A stretch of 64,000 nucleotides of DNA. Source: Bacteroidota bacterium (lineage in GTDB: Bacteria; Bacteroidota; Bacteroidia; B-17B0; Aurantibacillaceae). A model generated the notes under the pieces. That model was not told the origin of the DNA and did no database searches. It saw nothing but the letters and a program-made list of their open reading frames with translations. Shown here piece by piece: positions 9,622-18,380 of this stretch. The stretch covers positions 1-64,000 of the forward strand of contig JAUXSA010000067.1 in assembly GCA_030681615.1 (NCBI GenBank), in the 5' to 3' direction. The position numbers and the translations under genes were made by a program. Positions within the stretch are counted from its first letter, which is position 1, and every line of letters begins with the position of its first letter.

Positions 9622-11361
9622 GTGAAACACCTGAAGGTAATAAATGCCTATTTTCTTAAATACAAATGGCACTTTTTGTGTGGTCTTTTATTTGTTTCGC
9701 TCTCAACTATATTTAGTACTTACCAGGGGGTTATTGTTAGAAATGGTACCAATAAAATAATTGAGGTATTTAAAAACAATCAAACAGACCAAACCGGTGT
9801 TTTTTTAGGTTATGGTTTCACCATAATTGTTCTTGCGCTTACAAGTGGTTTATTTTTATTCTTAATGCGCCAAACAATTATTGTTATGAGTCGACATATT
9901 GAATACGATCAAAAGAATGAGATCTATAATCATTACCAGATTTTGGATGCCAGTTTCTTTAAACAAAATACTACCGGCGACCTGATGAACAGAATAAGCG
10001 AGGACGTTGGAAAAGTGCGCATGTACAGCGGTCCGGCCATTATGTATCTTGCTAATACTATTGTTACAACTATTACTGTTTTAATTTTTATGCTAAGCGT
10101 AAATGTGAAGTTAACGCTGATCGTTTTTTTACCATTACCACTACTCTCTTACCTTATCTATCGCGTTTCGGATATGATAAATAAACAAAGCGGGAAAGTG
10201 CAAAAAGAACTAGGGAACTTAACCACACAGGCCCAGGAAACTTTTAGCGCTATAAGGGTAATTAAAGCTTACGCAAGAGAAACATTTTTTGTTGAAAAAA
10301 TGCAGGAAAAAAATGAGCTCTATAAAAAAACTGCTTTAAAATTAACAACTATCGAATCATACTTTGGTCCCGCAATGGTATTAATGGTGGGCCTGAGTGT
10401 TTTATTAACTGTTTGGTACGGCGGCAAATTAACCATTCAGGGTAAAATAGAACCGGGCAATATTACAGAGTTTATATTGTACGTTTATAAATTAACCTGG
10501 CCCTTCGCTTCTTTAGGGTGGGTAACATCGTTGATACAGCGTGCTGCGGCGTCGCAGGAACGAATAAACGAATTTTTAGATACAAAACCTTCTATTACAA
10601 ATTCAAACAGTAATACTTATTTAATTAATGGCGAGATAGAATTTAGAAATGTAGATTTTATTTACCCTGAAAATAATATACAGGCCATAAAAAATATTTC
10701 TTTTAAATTAAAACAAGGGCAAGTCCTTGGCATAACAGGTAAAGTAGGAAGCGGAAAATCGAGTATCCTGAATTTAATTACCCGTCAGTATGATGTTACA
10801 AAGGGCGAGATATTAATAGATGGTAAGAACATTAAACAACACAATTTACATTTATTAAGAAAGAACATGGGCGTTGTGCCGCAGGAAGTTTTTTTATTTA
10901 GCGATACCATCTCTAACAATATTTTATTTGGCAGCTCTGATAAGAACACAGGCAAAACAAAAATTGAAGATGCGGCAAAACAAGCGCAGGTGCATGATAA
11001 CATTATGACCTTTCCGGCCAATTATGATACTATTGTTGGTGAGCGTGGTGTTACTTTAAGTGGCGGGCAAAAACAACGCATCTCAATAGCACGCGCATTA
11101 ATAAATAAACCTCAGTTGTTGATCTTTGATGATTGTTTAAGTGCTGTTGATACCGAAACAGAAGAATTGATCTTAAATAATTTAAACAAGGAAATGAAAA
11201 ATAAAACGGCGATCATTGTCAGTCACCGCATTTCGAGTTTAAAAAATGCTGATCTGATACTTTACATGAAAGATGGTGAGATCGTTGAAATGGGAACACA
11301 TGAAGAGCTTTTGGCTTTAAGAAAAAGTTATTTTCAATTATATCAAATGCAAAGCAATTAA
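9622..11361 (+). CDS. ABC transporter, fused permease and ATP-binding domains (MsbA/LmrA-like)
   Basis: A half-transporter exporter that would act as a homodimer in the inner membrane. I start it at GTG 9622 (residue 31 of the track ORF): the consensus promoter lies inside the upstream extension, and VKHLKVINAYFLKYKW is a usual N-terminus. Six transmembrane helices span about residues 1-310, followed by the ATPase domain with Walker A GKVGSGKSS, signature LSGGQKQR, Walker B LLIFDD and H-loop VSHR, all intact. The substrate (lipid, peptide or drug) cannot be told from sequence. The cupredoxin-like lipoprotein gene follows after 25 bp and may be cotranscribed. Confidence 0.92.
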   Translation: MKHLKVINAYFLKYKWHFLCGLLFVSLSTIFSTYQGVIVRNGTNKIIEVFKNNQTDQTGVFLGYGFTIIVLALTSGLFLFLMRQTIIVMSRHIEYDQKNEIYNHYQILDASFFKQNTTGDLMNRISEDVGKVRMYSGPAIMYLANTIVTTITVLIFMLSVNVKLTLIVFLPLPLLSYLIYRVSDMINKQSGKVQKELGNLTTQAQETFSAIRVIKAYARETFFVEKMQEKNELYKKTALKLTTIESYFGPAMVLMVGLSVLLTVWYGGKLTIQGKIEPGNITEFILYVYKLTWPFASLGWVTSLIQRAAASQERINEFLDTKPSITNSNSNTYLINGEIEFRNVDFIYPENNIQAIKNISFKLKQGQVLGITGKVGSGKSSILNLITRQYDVTKGEILIDGKNIKQHNLHLLRKNMGVVPQEVFLFSDTISNNILFGSSDKNTGKTKIEDAAKQAQVHDNIMTFPANYDTIVGERGVTLSGGQKQRISIARALINKPQLLIFDDCLSAVDTETEELILNNLNKEMKNKTAIIVSHRISSLKNADLILYMKDGEIVEMGTHEELLALRKSYFQLYQMQSN

Positions 11362-11386
11362 TTTTTATCTTTATAGAAAGTTTAAA

Positions 11387-11725
11387 ATGAAACTACTTAC
11401 ATTCATACTTCTTCTCTCGCTGTTGTTTGTTTTTTCGTGCAAAAAAAATAACGACACTACGCCTCAGGGTGATAATGAGGTTTGGTTATTATACAAACGT
11501 TTTAACCCTACTTTTATAGACATTAAAAAAGGAACCACTTTGACCTTTATTAATAAAGACAATGCTAACCATTCTATTACCGAAGTTAACAAAGCTTTTT
11601 CGAGTGGAAGAATAGAGACTGGCGATCAATTCGTACAAACCTTTAACGATTCTGCCACTTATGGTATTTATTGCAGTTACCATCCGGATAATTTACAGGA
11701 ACAGATCTCGATAAGCGTTAAGTAA
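11387..11725 (+). CDS. Cupredoxin-like lipoprotein
   Basis: This small (112 aa) exported protein has a lipobox-like signal peptide (LLFVFSCKKNN), predicting lipid anchoring at Cys18. The rest is a plastocyanin/amicyanin-type beta sandwich: the early ligand His is in NHSITE and the later Cys and His are in YCSYHPD. The usual axial Met after the last His is not present (NLQEQ instead); a Gln could substitute as in stellacyanin-type sites, or copper may not bind. It lies directly downstream of the ABC exporter and convergent with the next gene, with 4 bp between stops. A redox or copper-handling role in the envelope is inferred. Confidence 0.75.
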   Translation: MKLLTFILLLSLLFVFSCKKNNDTTPQGDNEVWLLYKRFNPTFIDIKKGTTLTFINKDNANHSITEVNKAFSSGRIETGDQFVQTFNDSATYGIYCSYHPDNLQEQISISVK

Positions 11726-11729
11726 TTAT

Positions 11730-12932
11730 TTACTCTTTTACTAAACGTTTTGTTATGAAACTATTATTTCCACTTATTTTAAGGATGTAAATTCCTTTAG
11801 GCAGATCGGATAATTCCATTTTCAATTTATTTCCTTCAATACTATTTTTAGCTTCAATCTTTTGACCAACAATAGAAAATAAATCTATTTTAAATTCAAA
11901 ATCATATACCGCATCAATATATATGTTGTCCGTTACTGGATTTGGATAAATATTTATGCCTCCTATCCTGTCATCTTCATTGATATTTGTTGGAACACAG
12001 CCAAGAACACCTAATTGTTGTTTAGCAAATATAACCTGAGATAAATTCAAACTATCCATAAAACGGGTTCCTTCTGTACAAATACCTTTTAAATTATAAT
12101 CTAAAAAAGGATTTACAAAATTCATGTACAATTTTAATGCTGTTGTATTAGTTACAGTACTCGGGCAATTACTGGTATTTTGACCAAACGTGCAGTTAAA
12201 ATTTCCTCCATTACCGAAATCGCAGTGCGTTAAATTTTTAATAATAATCTCGAATTTTTTTGTTGAAGCTGTGCTATCCCACATTTTATTTTGATTGGTT
12301 GCCGCTGGCGCCACACAATCATTCTGACCGCCTATAATTAATGTTGGCACAACCACTTGTTTTGCAGCCTGACTGGATGCCGGATTAGTTTGCGCAGCTG
12401 CAAAATTAAATAAGCAGGTTACACTTGGGTTATTTTTTGCTGCTAAAAAAGAAGAGCCGCCTCCCATAGAATGCCCGGCTAATGCAAGTTTTGGAATGAC
12501 CTTTCCAGTAAAAATCGGCGCTAAAGTGTTGGTAGAATTTAAAAGCATTACTTTATTACCAACTAAAGCCAGATCTAAACCAAACTCAGAATGGCTTGGA
12601 CTAAAGCCACCTTCGGTTCTTGGCAAAGCAACTATATAGCCACGTTTAGAAAGTTCGGAGTAAATATTATCGTAACTGTTCCAATCCATTACAAAGCCAT
12701 GTCCTATTACAACCACAGGAAATGAACCTGTTGCCACAGCTACATTTGATCCCGCAACTGTAGCCGGATAATAGATCTCTGTTTGAATCTGTCTTCCAGG
12801 GCCACCACCACTGCCAAAACCTCCGGTTCTTGCAGGGTCATTAAAAGTAACTGTTAAAGTTCCTGTTTGAAAAGTTTGACTACTTAAAAGTGTAGTGAAA
12901 AATAAAAGGCCAAGTAAAATTATTTTTTTCAT
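11730..12932 (-). CDS. Secreted alpha/beta hydrolase resembling polyester hydrolases, T9SS type A sorting domain
   Basis: Start taken at ATG 12932 (residue 10 of the track ORF), which opens the signal peptide MKKIILLGLLFFTTLLSSQ. The hydrolase domain (about residues 30-300) carries a lipase box GHSMGG with Ser155, Asp205 in GGQNDCVAP and His236 in LTHCDF, a complete triad in cutinase/PETase/dienelactone-hydrolase order. The cysteine-containing segments near CDFGNGGNFNC could form disulfides. The C-terminal 80 residues (IYPNPVTDNIYI onward) are a type A T9SS sorting domain. Known Bacteroidota polyester hydrolases share this two-part layout. Natural substrate is unknown; lipase, cutinase or chlorophyllase-like activity are all possible. 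Confidence 0.85.
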   Translation of the reverse strand: MKKIILLGLLFFTTLLSSQTFQTGTLTVTFNDPARTGGFGSGGGPGRQIQTEIYYPATVAGSNVAVATGSFPVVVIGHGFVMDWNSYDNIYSELSKRGYIVALPRTEGGFSPSHSEFGLDLALVGNKVMLLNSTNTLAPIFTGKVIPKLALAGHSMGGGSSFLAAKNNPSVTCLFNFAAAQTNPASSQAAKQVVVPTLIIGGQNDCVAPAATNQNKMWDSTASTKKFEIIIKNLTHCDFGNGGNFNCTFGQNTSNCPSTVTNTTALKLYMNFVNPFLDYNLKGICTEGTRFMDSLNLSQVIFAKQQLGVLGCVPTNINEDDRIGGINIYPNPVTDNIYIDAVYDFEFKIDLFSIVGQKIEAKNSIEGNKLKMELSDLPKGIYILKISGNNSFITKRLVKE

Positions 12933-13037
12933 ACTATTTTCTTGTAAAAATAATCTCAAAAATAGATTAGAAAAATAAAAAGGGAACTACGGTAAATTAC
13001 ATTTTCTAAATCAATGTAATTTAATGATAAGTGGAAA

Positions 13038-13601
13038 TTAAAGAAATTTTTCGATGGCCTTTGGTAAATGTTCAAACTCCAAAGCCTGGATCTTTTTTGC
13101 TAGTGACTCCGGCGTTTCGTTCGCATCTATTGTACATTTTGCCTGCAGGATTATTTCGCCTTTATCATATTCCTCATTCGCAAAATGAACAGTAATGCCG
13201 CTTTCTTTATCCTTATTCGCAATAACAGCCTTATGTACATTAATTCCATACATACCTTTACCACCGTAATTTGGAAGTAAGGCCGGGTGAAGGTTAACGA
13301 TCTTGTTGGGGAACGCTTTGATAAAGGCCTCTGGGATCTTAATTAAAAAACCAGCTAAAATAATAAGGTCTATTTTTTCAACTTTTAAGAACTCAATAAA
13401 TTTATCAGTATAATTCTCTAATGCTGCCTTGCTTATTATCTGCACATTTTTTTTGTGTTTTTCGGCACGGGCAATTATCCCCGCATCATCCCGGTTGGTA
13501 ACTACCAATTTTATTTTTATGCGCGGGTCGTTTGCAAAATAAGTGAATAAATTCTCGGCATTTGTACCTTCTCCACTCGCAAATATGGCTGCATTGATCA
13601 T
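13038..13601 (-). CDS. purN: Phosphoribosylglycinamide formyltransferase
   Basis: PurN transfers a formyl group from 10-formyltetrahydrofolate to GAR, the third step of IMP synthesis. The track start (13670) is too early; the ATG at 13601 gives MINAAIFASGEGTNAENL, the normal PurN N-terminus with the phosphate-binding SGEGTN. Asn and His of the active site are in NLHPALLPNYGGKGMYG, and the catalytic Asp is in EEYDKGEII. The resulting 187-aa length is typical. A perfect -7 element (TAATTTTG) ends 5 nt before this ATG, which supports the choice. purA, the later AMP-branch enzyme, lies nearby on the same strand but is not in an operon with it. Confidence 0.93.
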   Translation of the reverse strand: MINAAIFASGEGTNAENLFTYFANDPRIKIKLVVTNRDDAGIIARAEKHKKNVQIISKAALENYTDKFIEFLKVEKIDLIILAGFLIKIPEAFIKAFPNKIVNLHPALLPNYGGKGMYGINVHKAVIANKDKESGITVHFANEEYDKGEIILQAKCTIDANETPESLAKKIQALEFEHLPKAIEKFL

Positions 13602-13606
13602 TGGCA

Positions 13607-13614
13607 CAAAATTA
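13607..13614 (-). promoter_or_regulatory. Putative -7 element (TAATTTTG) of purN
   Basis: Exact TAnnTTTG on the minus strand, 5 nt from the purN ATG. The nearest TTG upstream is 25 bp away, a little longer than usual. It predicts a leaderless or near-leaderless mRNA. Confidence 0.55.
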
Positions 13615-13703
13615 ACAAAGATTTGCGATTTAATATTTACAATTATCAGCTGTAAATAAAAAATTGTCATTAATCCATCTTTATATTCTTATTTTTACAC
13701 TTT

Positions 13704-14558
13704 ATGATTTTAACCTACATAAATTGGAATCCCGCACCTGAGATCTTTACAATTCCAGGTATTGATTGGCCCGTGCGTTGGTACGGACTCATGTGGGCAC
13801 TGGCTTTTATTGCCAGCCACTTTTTTATGAATCGAATCTTTAAGACCGAGAAGCGTGCTGAAAAAGCATTAGACACATTAACCCTTTATATAATTTTAGG
13901 AACTGTTTTAGGAGCAAGATTAGGACATTGTTTGTTTTATGGTCCCTGGTTTGACGAGACGCTTGCTAATGGCGCTGTTATTGAAGGTTATTTATCGCAT
14001 CCATTAAACATCTTAAAAATTTATGAAGGTGGTTTAGCCAGTCACGGTGGCGCTTTAGGTATTTTAACTGCTATGGTATTATATTGCCGTAAAGAAAAAG
14101 AAAACTGGCTCTGGTTATTTGACCGTTTGGTAGTAGTTGTGCCTTTAGCAGCTATGTGTATTCGTTTAGGTAATTTAATTAATAGCGAAATTATTGGAAA
14201 AGTAACCGATGTACCATGGGCCTTTATTTTTGTACAGGAAGATAACTTACCTCGTCATCCTGCTCAATTATATGAAGCAATTTTTTGTTTCTTCTTATTT
14301 ATTTTAATGTACTGGCTTTGGAAAAACAAACGCGATAAAGTTGGCCCAGGTTTTATGTTTGGTTTAATGTGCGTGTTACTTTTTACCGAACGTTTTTTTG
14401 ATGAATTTTTAAAAGAGAACCAGGTTGATTTTGAGAATAATAACCTGTTAAATCAAGGTCAGGTACTTAGTATTCCATTTGTTTTAATTGGTGCTTTTAT
14501 GATCTGGCGTTCGTTTAAATTAACGCCGGGCGCTTATCGTAAAGAAGAAGCTGAATAG
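13704..14558 (+). CDS. lgt: Prolipoprotein diacylglyceryl transferase
   Basis: Lgt transfers diacylglycerol from phosphatidylglycerol to the lipobox cysteine of prolipoproteins in the inner membrane. The 284-aa protein has about seven transmembrane segments. The family signature is present as MCIRLGNLINSEIIGK, with the early motif PVRWYGLMW, the YEGGLASHGG loop and HPAQLYEA. A near-consensus -7 element (TATTTTTA) ends 6 nt before the ATG. The small CxxC protein starts 5 bp after the stop and is probably cotranscribed. Several lipoproteins encoded in this window are potential clients. Confidence 0.95.
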   Translation: MILTYINWNPAPEIFTIPGIDWPVRWYGLMWALAFIASHFFMNRIFKTEKRAEKALDTLTLYIILGTVLGARLGHCLFYGPWFDETLANGAVIEGYLSHPLNILKIYEGGLASHGGALGILTAMVLYCRKEKENWLWLFDRLVVVVPLAAMCIRLGNLINSEIIGKVTDVPWAFIFVQEDNLPRHPAQLYEAIFCFFLFILMYWLWKNKRDKVGPGFMFGLMCVLLFTERFFDEFLKENQVDFENNNLLNQGQVLSIPFVLIGAFMIWRSFKLTPGAYRKEEAE

Positions 14559-14563
14559 ACTTT

Positions 14564-14791
14564 ATGAAAGTAATTTCTTCAATGGAAAAAAAATCAAAAA
14601 AATTTTGTTGTAAAATGATGTCATCTCAATTTGATAAAAAATGTGACATACATGATTCTATATATGATTGCCCAGATGTGCTTTTAGACGTTAATAAAAC
14701 TAAAACAGAGTACAGAATTCTAATCCATGACGGTGGCACCTCAGGTATTGTAATTAAATACTGCCCGTGGTGTGGTAAAAAAATAAAATAG
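14564..14791 (+). CDS. Small hypothetical protein with C-terminal CPWCGKK motif
   Basis: A 75-aa basic, soluble protein starting 5 bp after lgt. Cysteines occur as FCCKM near the N-terminus, a single Cys in KKCDIHD and YDCPD, and CPWCGKK at the end, suggesting a zinc-binding knuckle. The ATG at 14564 is closest to lgt; the internal Met7 (MEKKSKKF) is an alternative. I do not recognise the family with certainty; short proteins ending in a YCPWCG-type zinc motif are common hypotheticals. Coding is supported by codon use like its neighbours and by the tight spacing. Confidence 0.65.
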   Translation: MKVISSMEKKSKKFCCKMMSSQFDKKCDIHDSIYDCPDVLLDVNKTKTEYRILIHDGGTSGIVIKYCPWCGKKIK

Positions 14792-14793
14792 AT

Positions 14794-16059
14794 TTACATT
14801 CTAATGGTTTGTTTCCTATCCGGACCAACAGATACAATGGTGATCTTAGTATCAACTGCTTTTTCAATAAAACGCACATACTCCATTAATTCTTCTGGAA
14901 GATCGTTCTTATTTTCAATTGCAGTAAGATCTTTGTTCCATCCTTTTAAAGGTGTTGTAATTGGCTTAAGATAATTAGGGTCGATGTTGTATGGCAGATA
15001 ATCAATTACCTGTCCATTATAATTATAATGCGTGCAAACTTCAATGGTTTCAAACTCGCTTAAAATATCGGCTTTCATCATCATTAATTCAGTAACACCA
15101 TTTACCATTACAGCATATTTTAAAGCAGGAATGTCTAACCAACCTGTGCGGCGTGGCCTTCCGGTAGTACTTCCAAACTCACGACCTATTTGGCGAATTT
15201 TTTCACCAACCTCATCTTCCAATTCTGTAGGAAAAGGTCCGCTGCCAACGCGTGTGCAATAAGCTTTAAAAATTCCAATAACATTACCAATTTTATTTGG
15301 TGCAATTCCTAAACCATTACAGGCGCCTGCGCAAATTGTATTGCTACTTGTTACAAAAGGATACGATCCAAAATCAATGTCTAATAAACTTCCTTGTGCA
15401 CCTTCTGCTAAAACACGTTTTCCTGAAACCATGGCAGTATTTAAATAATGTTCAGTCTCAACAAACTGCAATTCTTTTAATGATTCAATGGCTTCAAACC
15501 ACGCTGGCTCTAACTCAGCTAAATTGTATTCAAAATTATAGAACGATAATAATTGTTTGTGCTTTTCAACTAGTGTGTTATATTTTTCTCTGAACTCATT
15601 TGTTTCAATATCTCCAATGAGTAAACCATTTCTTCCGGTCTTGTCCATATAAGTTGGCCCAATACCTTTTAAAGTAGAACCAATTTTATTTTTTCCTTTG
15701 GCGGCTTCGCTCGCAGCATCAATTAAACGGTGCGTAGGTAAAATTAAATGCGCACGTTTACTGATCAATAATTTTGCTTTTACATCAACACCTAATTTTG
15801 ATAAGGCATCAATTTCTTTTTTAAAGATGACAGGATCTATTACAACCCCATTACCAACTATATTAATAGCAGTAGGATGAAATATCCCACTGGGGATAGT
15901 ATGCAACACATGCTTAATTCCGTTAAACTCTAAGGTGTGTCCTGCATTTGGCCCACCCTGGAAACGGGCAATAATATCATAATCAGGAGTTAAAACATCA
16001 ACAATTTTACCTTTTCCTTCATCACCCCATTGTAATCCTAAAAGTACGTCTGCTTTCAT
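14794..16059 (-). CDS. purA: Adenylosuccinate synthetase
   Basis: PurA makes adenylosuccinate from IMP, Asp and GTP, the first AMP-specific step. I start at ATG 16059 (residue 8 of the track ORF) since MKADVLLGLQWGDEGKGKIVD is the standard N-terminus, including the GTP-binding GDEGKGK loop. Other family motifs are GGPNAGHT, STLKGIGPTYMDK, EGAQGSLLDIDFG, RRTGW and SVGPDR. The 421-aa length is typical. A perfect -7 element (TAAATTTG) overlaps the track's upstream start, excluding it. Convergent with the small CxxC protein, 2 bp between stops. Confidence 0.96.
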   Translation of the reverse strand: MKADVLLGLQWGDEGKGKIVDVLTPDYDIIARFQGGPNAGHTLEFNGIKHVLHTIPSGIFHPTAINIVGNGVVIDPVIFKKEIDALSKLGVDVKAKLLISKRAHLILPTHRLIDAASEAAKGKNKIGSTLKGIGPTYMDKTGRNGLLIGDIETNEFREKYNTLVEKHKQLLSFYNFEYNLAELEPAWFEAIESLKELQFVETEHYLNTAMVSGKRVLAEGAQGSLLDIDFGSYPFVTSSNTICAGACNGLGIAPNKIGNVIGIFKAYCTRVGSGPFPTELEDEVGEKIRQIGREFGSTTGRPRRTGWLDIPALKYAVMVNGVTELMMMKADILSEFETIEVCTHYNYNGQVIDYLPYNIDPNYLKPITTPLKGWNKDLTAIENKNDLPEELMEYVRFIEKAVDTKITIVSVGPDRKQTIRM

Positions 16060-16077
16060 AGTATCTTTATTAAAGGG

Positions 16078-16085
16078 CAAATTTA
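16078..16085 (-). promoter_or_regulatory. Putative -7 element (TAAATTTG) of purA
   Basis: Exact TAnnTTTG on the minus strand, 18 nt before the chosen purA ATG; no clear TTG at the -33 distance. Confidence 0.5.
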
Positions 16086-16203
16086 AATTAAAAGCAAAAG
16101 TGAACCACCCTTTTTAATAACTTTTTAAAAGTAAAAAAATGAGTCTATTAGTCGGATTCATGTAGAATGTTGGTTTTTTTACAAAAAAGAAATTTGTAAA
16201 TTT

Positions 16204-16926
16204 ATGGCAATGCAAAAAATAACCATAGCTATAGACGGATACAGCAGTTGTGGAAAAAGCACACTAGCCAAAGCTTTGGCTCACAAACTCGGTTATAATT
16301 ATATTGATACCGGTGCTATGTACCGTGCAGTTACTTTATATGCCCTGGAAAATAAGATCATAAATGATAATGACGAAATTAACGTCAATGCCCTCATAAA
16401 AAGCCTTCCAAAAATAGAAGTGGAATTTGAACTGAATCCTAAGACACATAATTCGGATGTGCTTTTAAATGGTGTGGATGTGGAGCGTGAGATAAGAACA
16501 ATGAAAGTGAGCGGTCTTGTAAGTAAAGTGAGCGCGATCAAAGAAGTACGCGAAAAAATGGTAGCGTTGCAGCGTGTTATGGGCAAAAAGAAAGCAGTGG
16601 TAATGGATGGGCGCGATATTGGAACACATGTTTTTCCGAAGGCAGAATTAAAATTATTTATGATCGCCGATCCGGATGTACGTGCCAAAAGAAGACAAGA
16701 TGAGTTTAGCAGTAAGGGCCAGTATTTTACTATTGAAGAAGTGGAGATGAGCTTATTAAAACGTGATATGGCAGATATCAGTCGTGAAGAAAGTCCTTTA
16801 ACACAAGCAGATGACGCAGTGATACTTGATAATAGCGACCTTAGCAGGGAAGAACAATTAGAATTCGTTTTAAAATTAATTGCCGATCTTCAGTTCATTT
16901 CGAGGGACGAACAAGCGCACCACTAA
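16204..16926 (+). CDS. cmk: Cytidylate kinase
   Basis: Cmk phosphorylates CMP and dCMP to the diphosphates. The P-loop is GYSSCGKSTLAK, followed by NYIDTGAMYRAVT; the CMP-binding and lid regions are MDGRDIGTHVFP and ADPDVRAKRRQDE. The 240-aa length is normal. ATG at 16204 and ATG at 16210 both give plausible starts. Upstream GAAATTTG (7 nt from the first ATG) is one base off the -7 consensus. It is divergent from purA with about 145 bp between starts. Confidence 0.95.
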   Translation: MAMQKITIAIDGYSSCGKSTLAKALAHKLGYNYIDTGAMYRAVTLYALENKIINDNDEINVNALIKSLPKIEVEFELNPKTHNSDVLLNGVDVEREIRTMKVSGLVSKVSAIKEVREKMVALQRVMGKKKAVVMDGRDIGTHVFPKAELKLFMIADPDVRAKRRQDEFSSKGQYFTIEEVEMSLLKRDMADISREESPLTQADDAVILDNSDLSREEQLEFVLKLIADLQFISRDEQAHH

Positions 16927-16947
16927 TTCCCCGTTTTAAATTTAAAC

Positions 16948-17023
16948 CACATAGAAACATAGTTTTCATTTTTCTATTTCACACAAAAATAAGGAACACA
17001 AAGTTTTCATCTTTACCTATGTG
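16948..17023. repeat. Intergenic element bounded by CACATAG / CTATGTG inverted repeats
   Basis: The gap between cmk and the DUF3307 gene is bounded by cacatag (16948-16954) and ctatgtg (17017-17023), with two further near-repeats of the form cacaaa...gttttcat inside. Its style resembles the element at 34142-34209. It may act as a terminator between the convergent genes. Confidence 0.4.
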
Positions 17024-17041
17024 CTTAAGTGATTAAAAAAT

Positions 17042-17419
17042 CTACTGCAATACAATTGTTTCTTTTAACAGGAAAAATGTTGACACTAAACACATGTTGT
17101 GTATCAATTGATCAAAACCTATCATTACAAAAAAGAAACGCATATTCTTTTCTTCCCAAAATCGCGATGTTACTTTTGAAGTAAAAAAATCAGTTATAAA
17201 ATGTAATGCAACATTTATACTCCACCAATAAAAAGCAAAAAGAATATTTCCATACGTAATTGCTAAAACAGCAAACGTAAGAAGGGAAACAGATGCGTAA
17301 ACACCAACATGGATACTTAACCATTTTAAACTTTTACTTTTACCTGTTGCCATTTTAGAAGATTGAAAAACAAAATCTGCTAAAAAATGAACAACAAATA
17401 TTATTAAAAGTGTCATCAT
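17042..17419 (-). CDS. DUF3307 family membrane protein
   Basis: A 125-aa integral membrane protein with about three or four hydrophobic segments. The conserved start of the family is visible (HFLADFVFQSSKMA) and a later HFITDFFTSK motif supplies a second His/Asp cluster within the membrane part. The ATG overlaps the dapD stop by one base (TAATG), so it is almost certainly cotranscribed and translationally coupled with dapD. Function of DUF3307 is not known; the coupling to dapD does not by itself show a role in lysine synthesis. Confidence 0.85.
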   Translation of the reverse strand: MMTLLIIFVVHFLADFVFQSSKMATGKSKSLKWLSIHVGVYASVSLLTFAVLAITYGNILFAFYWWSINVALHFITDFFTSKVTSRFWEEKNMRFFFVMIGFDQLIHNMCLVSTFFLLKETIVLQ

Positions 17420-18228
17420 TAAACTGCTACATTATTTTCACGCAAGGCGTCGTTCAAAGAAGTTTTAAGATCGGTGCTTTCTTTACGTTTACCAATTATT
17501 AAGGCGCATGGCACCTGGTAGTCGCCTGCAGGAAAAGTCTTGGTATAACTTCCTGGAATAACAACGCTTCTTTCTGGAACATAACCTTTTGTTTCAACAG
17601 GTTTGTTTCCTGTAACATCAATTATTTTTGTAGACATTGTAAGAACTACATTAGCGCCCAACACTGCTTCCTTACCTACCCTCACACCTTCAACTACAAT
17701 ACAGCGTGACCCAACAAAGCAATTATCCTCTATAATAACCGGCGCAGCCTGCACAGGCTCTAACACACCACCAATACCAACACCGCCACTTAAATGCACG
17801 TTTTTTCCTATTTGCGCGCAACTACCCACAGTAGCCCAGGTATCAACCATGGTGCCGCTATCAACATAGGCGCCAATATTTACATAACTTGGCATCATAA
17901 TTACTCCGCTGGCTAAGAACGACCCATAGCGGGCAACAGCAGGTGGCACAACGCGCACTCCTAACTGCTCATAGTTAGTTTTTAAAGACATTTTATCGTG
18001 AAATTCGAAGGGACCAACCTCCATGGTGGCCATTTTACGCGTTGGAAAATACATGATCACAGCTTTTTTTACCCAGTCGTTCACCTGCCAGTTCCCGTCT
18101 TTTAAAGGCTCTGCAACACGCAAGGTGCCTTGATCCAATAATTCAATTACTTCGTTAATGGTAGTTAAAGTTGTTTTTTCCTTTAGTAGTTCCCGGTTCA
18201 GCCATGCGGCTTCTATTATGTCTTGCAT
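17419..18228 (-). CDS. dapD: 2,3,4,5-tetrahydropyridine-2,6-dicarboxylate N-succinyltransferase
   Basis: DapD succinylates tetrahydrodipicolinate using succinyl-CoA in the diaminopimelate/lysine pathway, feeding peptidoglycan. The 269-aa protein has an N-terminal helical domain (about 1-95) and a left-handed beta helix of hexapeptide repeats (VNIGAYVDSGTMVDTWATVG, GVGIGGVLEP). The C-terminal PCALIIGKR is typical. It indicates the succinylase branch of the lysine pathway here; sucA-sucB in the same window supply succinyl-CoA. Followed by the overlapping DUF3307 gene. Confidence 0.95.
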   Translation of the reverse strand: MQDIIEAAWLNRELLKEKTTLTTINEVIELLDQGTLRVAEPLKDGNWQVNDWVKKAVIMYFPTRKMATMEVGPFEFHDKMSLKTNYEQLGVRVVPPAVARYGSFLASGVIMMPSYVNIGAYVDSGTMVDTWATVGSCAQIGKNVHLSGGVGIGGVLEPVQAAPVIIEDNCFVGSRCIVVEGVRVGKEAVLGANVVLTMSTKIIDVTGNKPVETKGYVPERSVVIPGSYTKTFPAGDYQVPCALIIGKRKESTDLKTSLNDALRENNVAV

Positions 18229-18247
18229 AGGTCTTTTAAATAAATCC

Positions 18248-18279
18248 TTTGCAAGGTATTAAAAAAATGTATATTTTTG
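18248..18279 (+). promoter_or_regulatory. Promoter of tRNA-Arg
   Basis: TTTG (18248-18251), a 20-bp spacer and TATTTTTG (18272-18279) match the Bacteroidota consensus. The tRNA begins 15 nt downstream. Confidence 0.75.
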
Positions 18280-18293
18280 CAGACGAATTTTAC

Positions 18294-18367
18294 GGTTATG
18301 TAGCTCAACTGGATAGAGCACCTCACTACGGATGAGGAGGTTTGGGGTTCGACTCCCTACATGACCA
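18294..18367 (+). tRNA. tRNA-Arg (anticodon ACG)
   Basis: The cloverleaf folds with acceptor stem GGTTATG/CATGACC (one G-T pair), D stem GCTC/GAGC, anticodon stem CCTCA/TGAGG around the loop CTACGGA with anticodon ACG, and T stem TGGGG/CCCTA around TTCGACT. The CCA end is not encoded. A34 would be edited to inosine to read CGU, CGC and CGA, as known for this tRNA in bacteria. Confidence 0.95.
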
Positions 18368-18380
18368 CATTCAAGAATCA

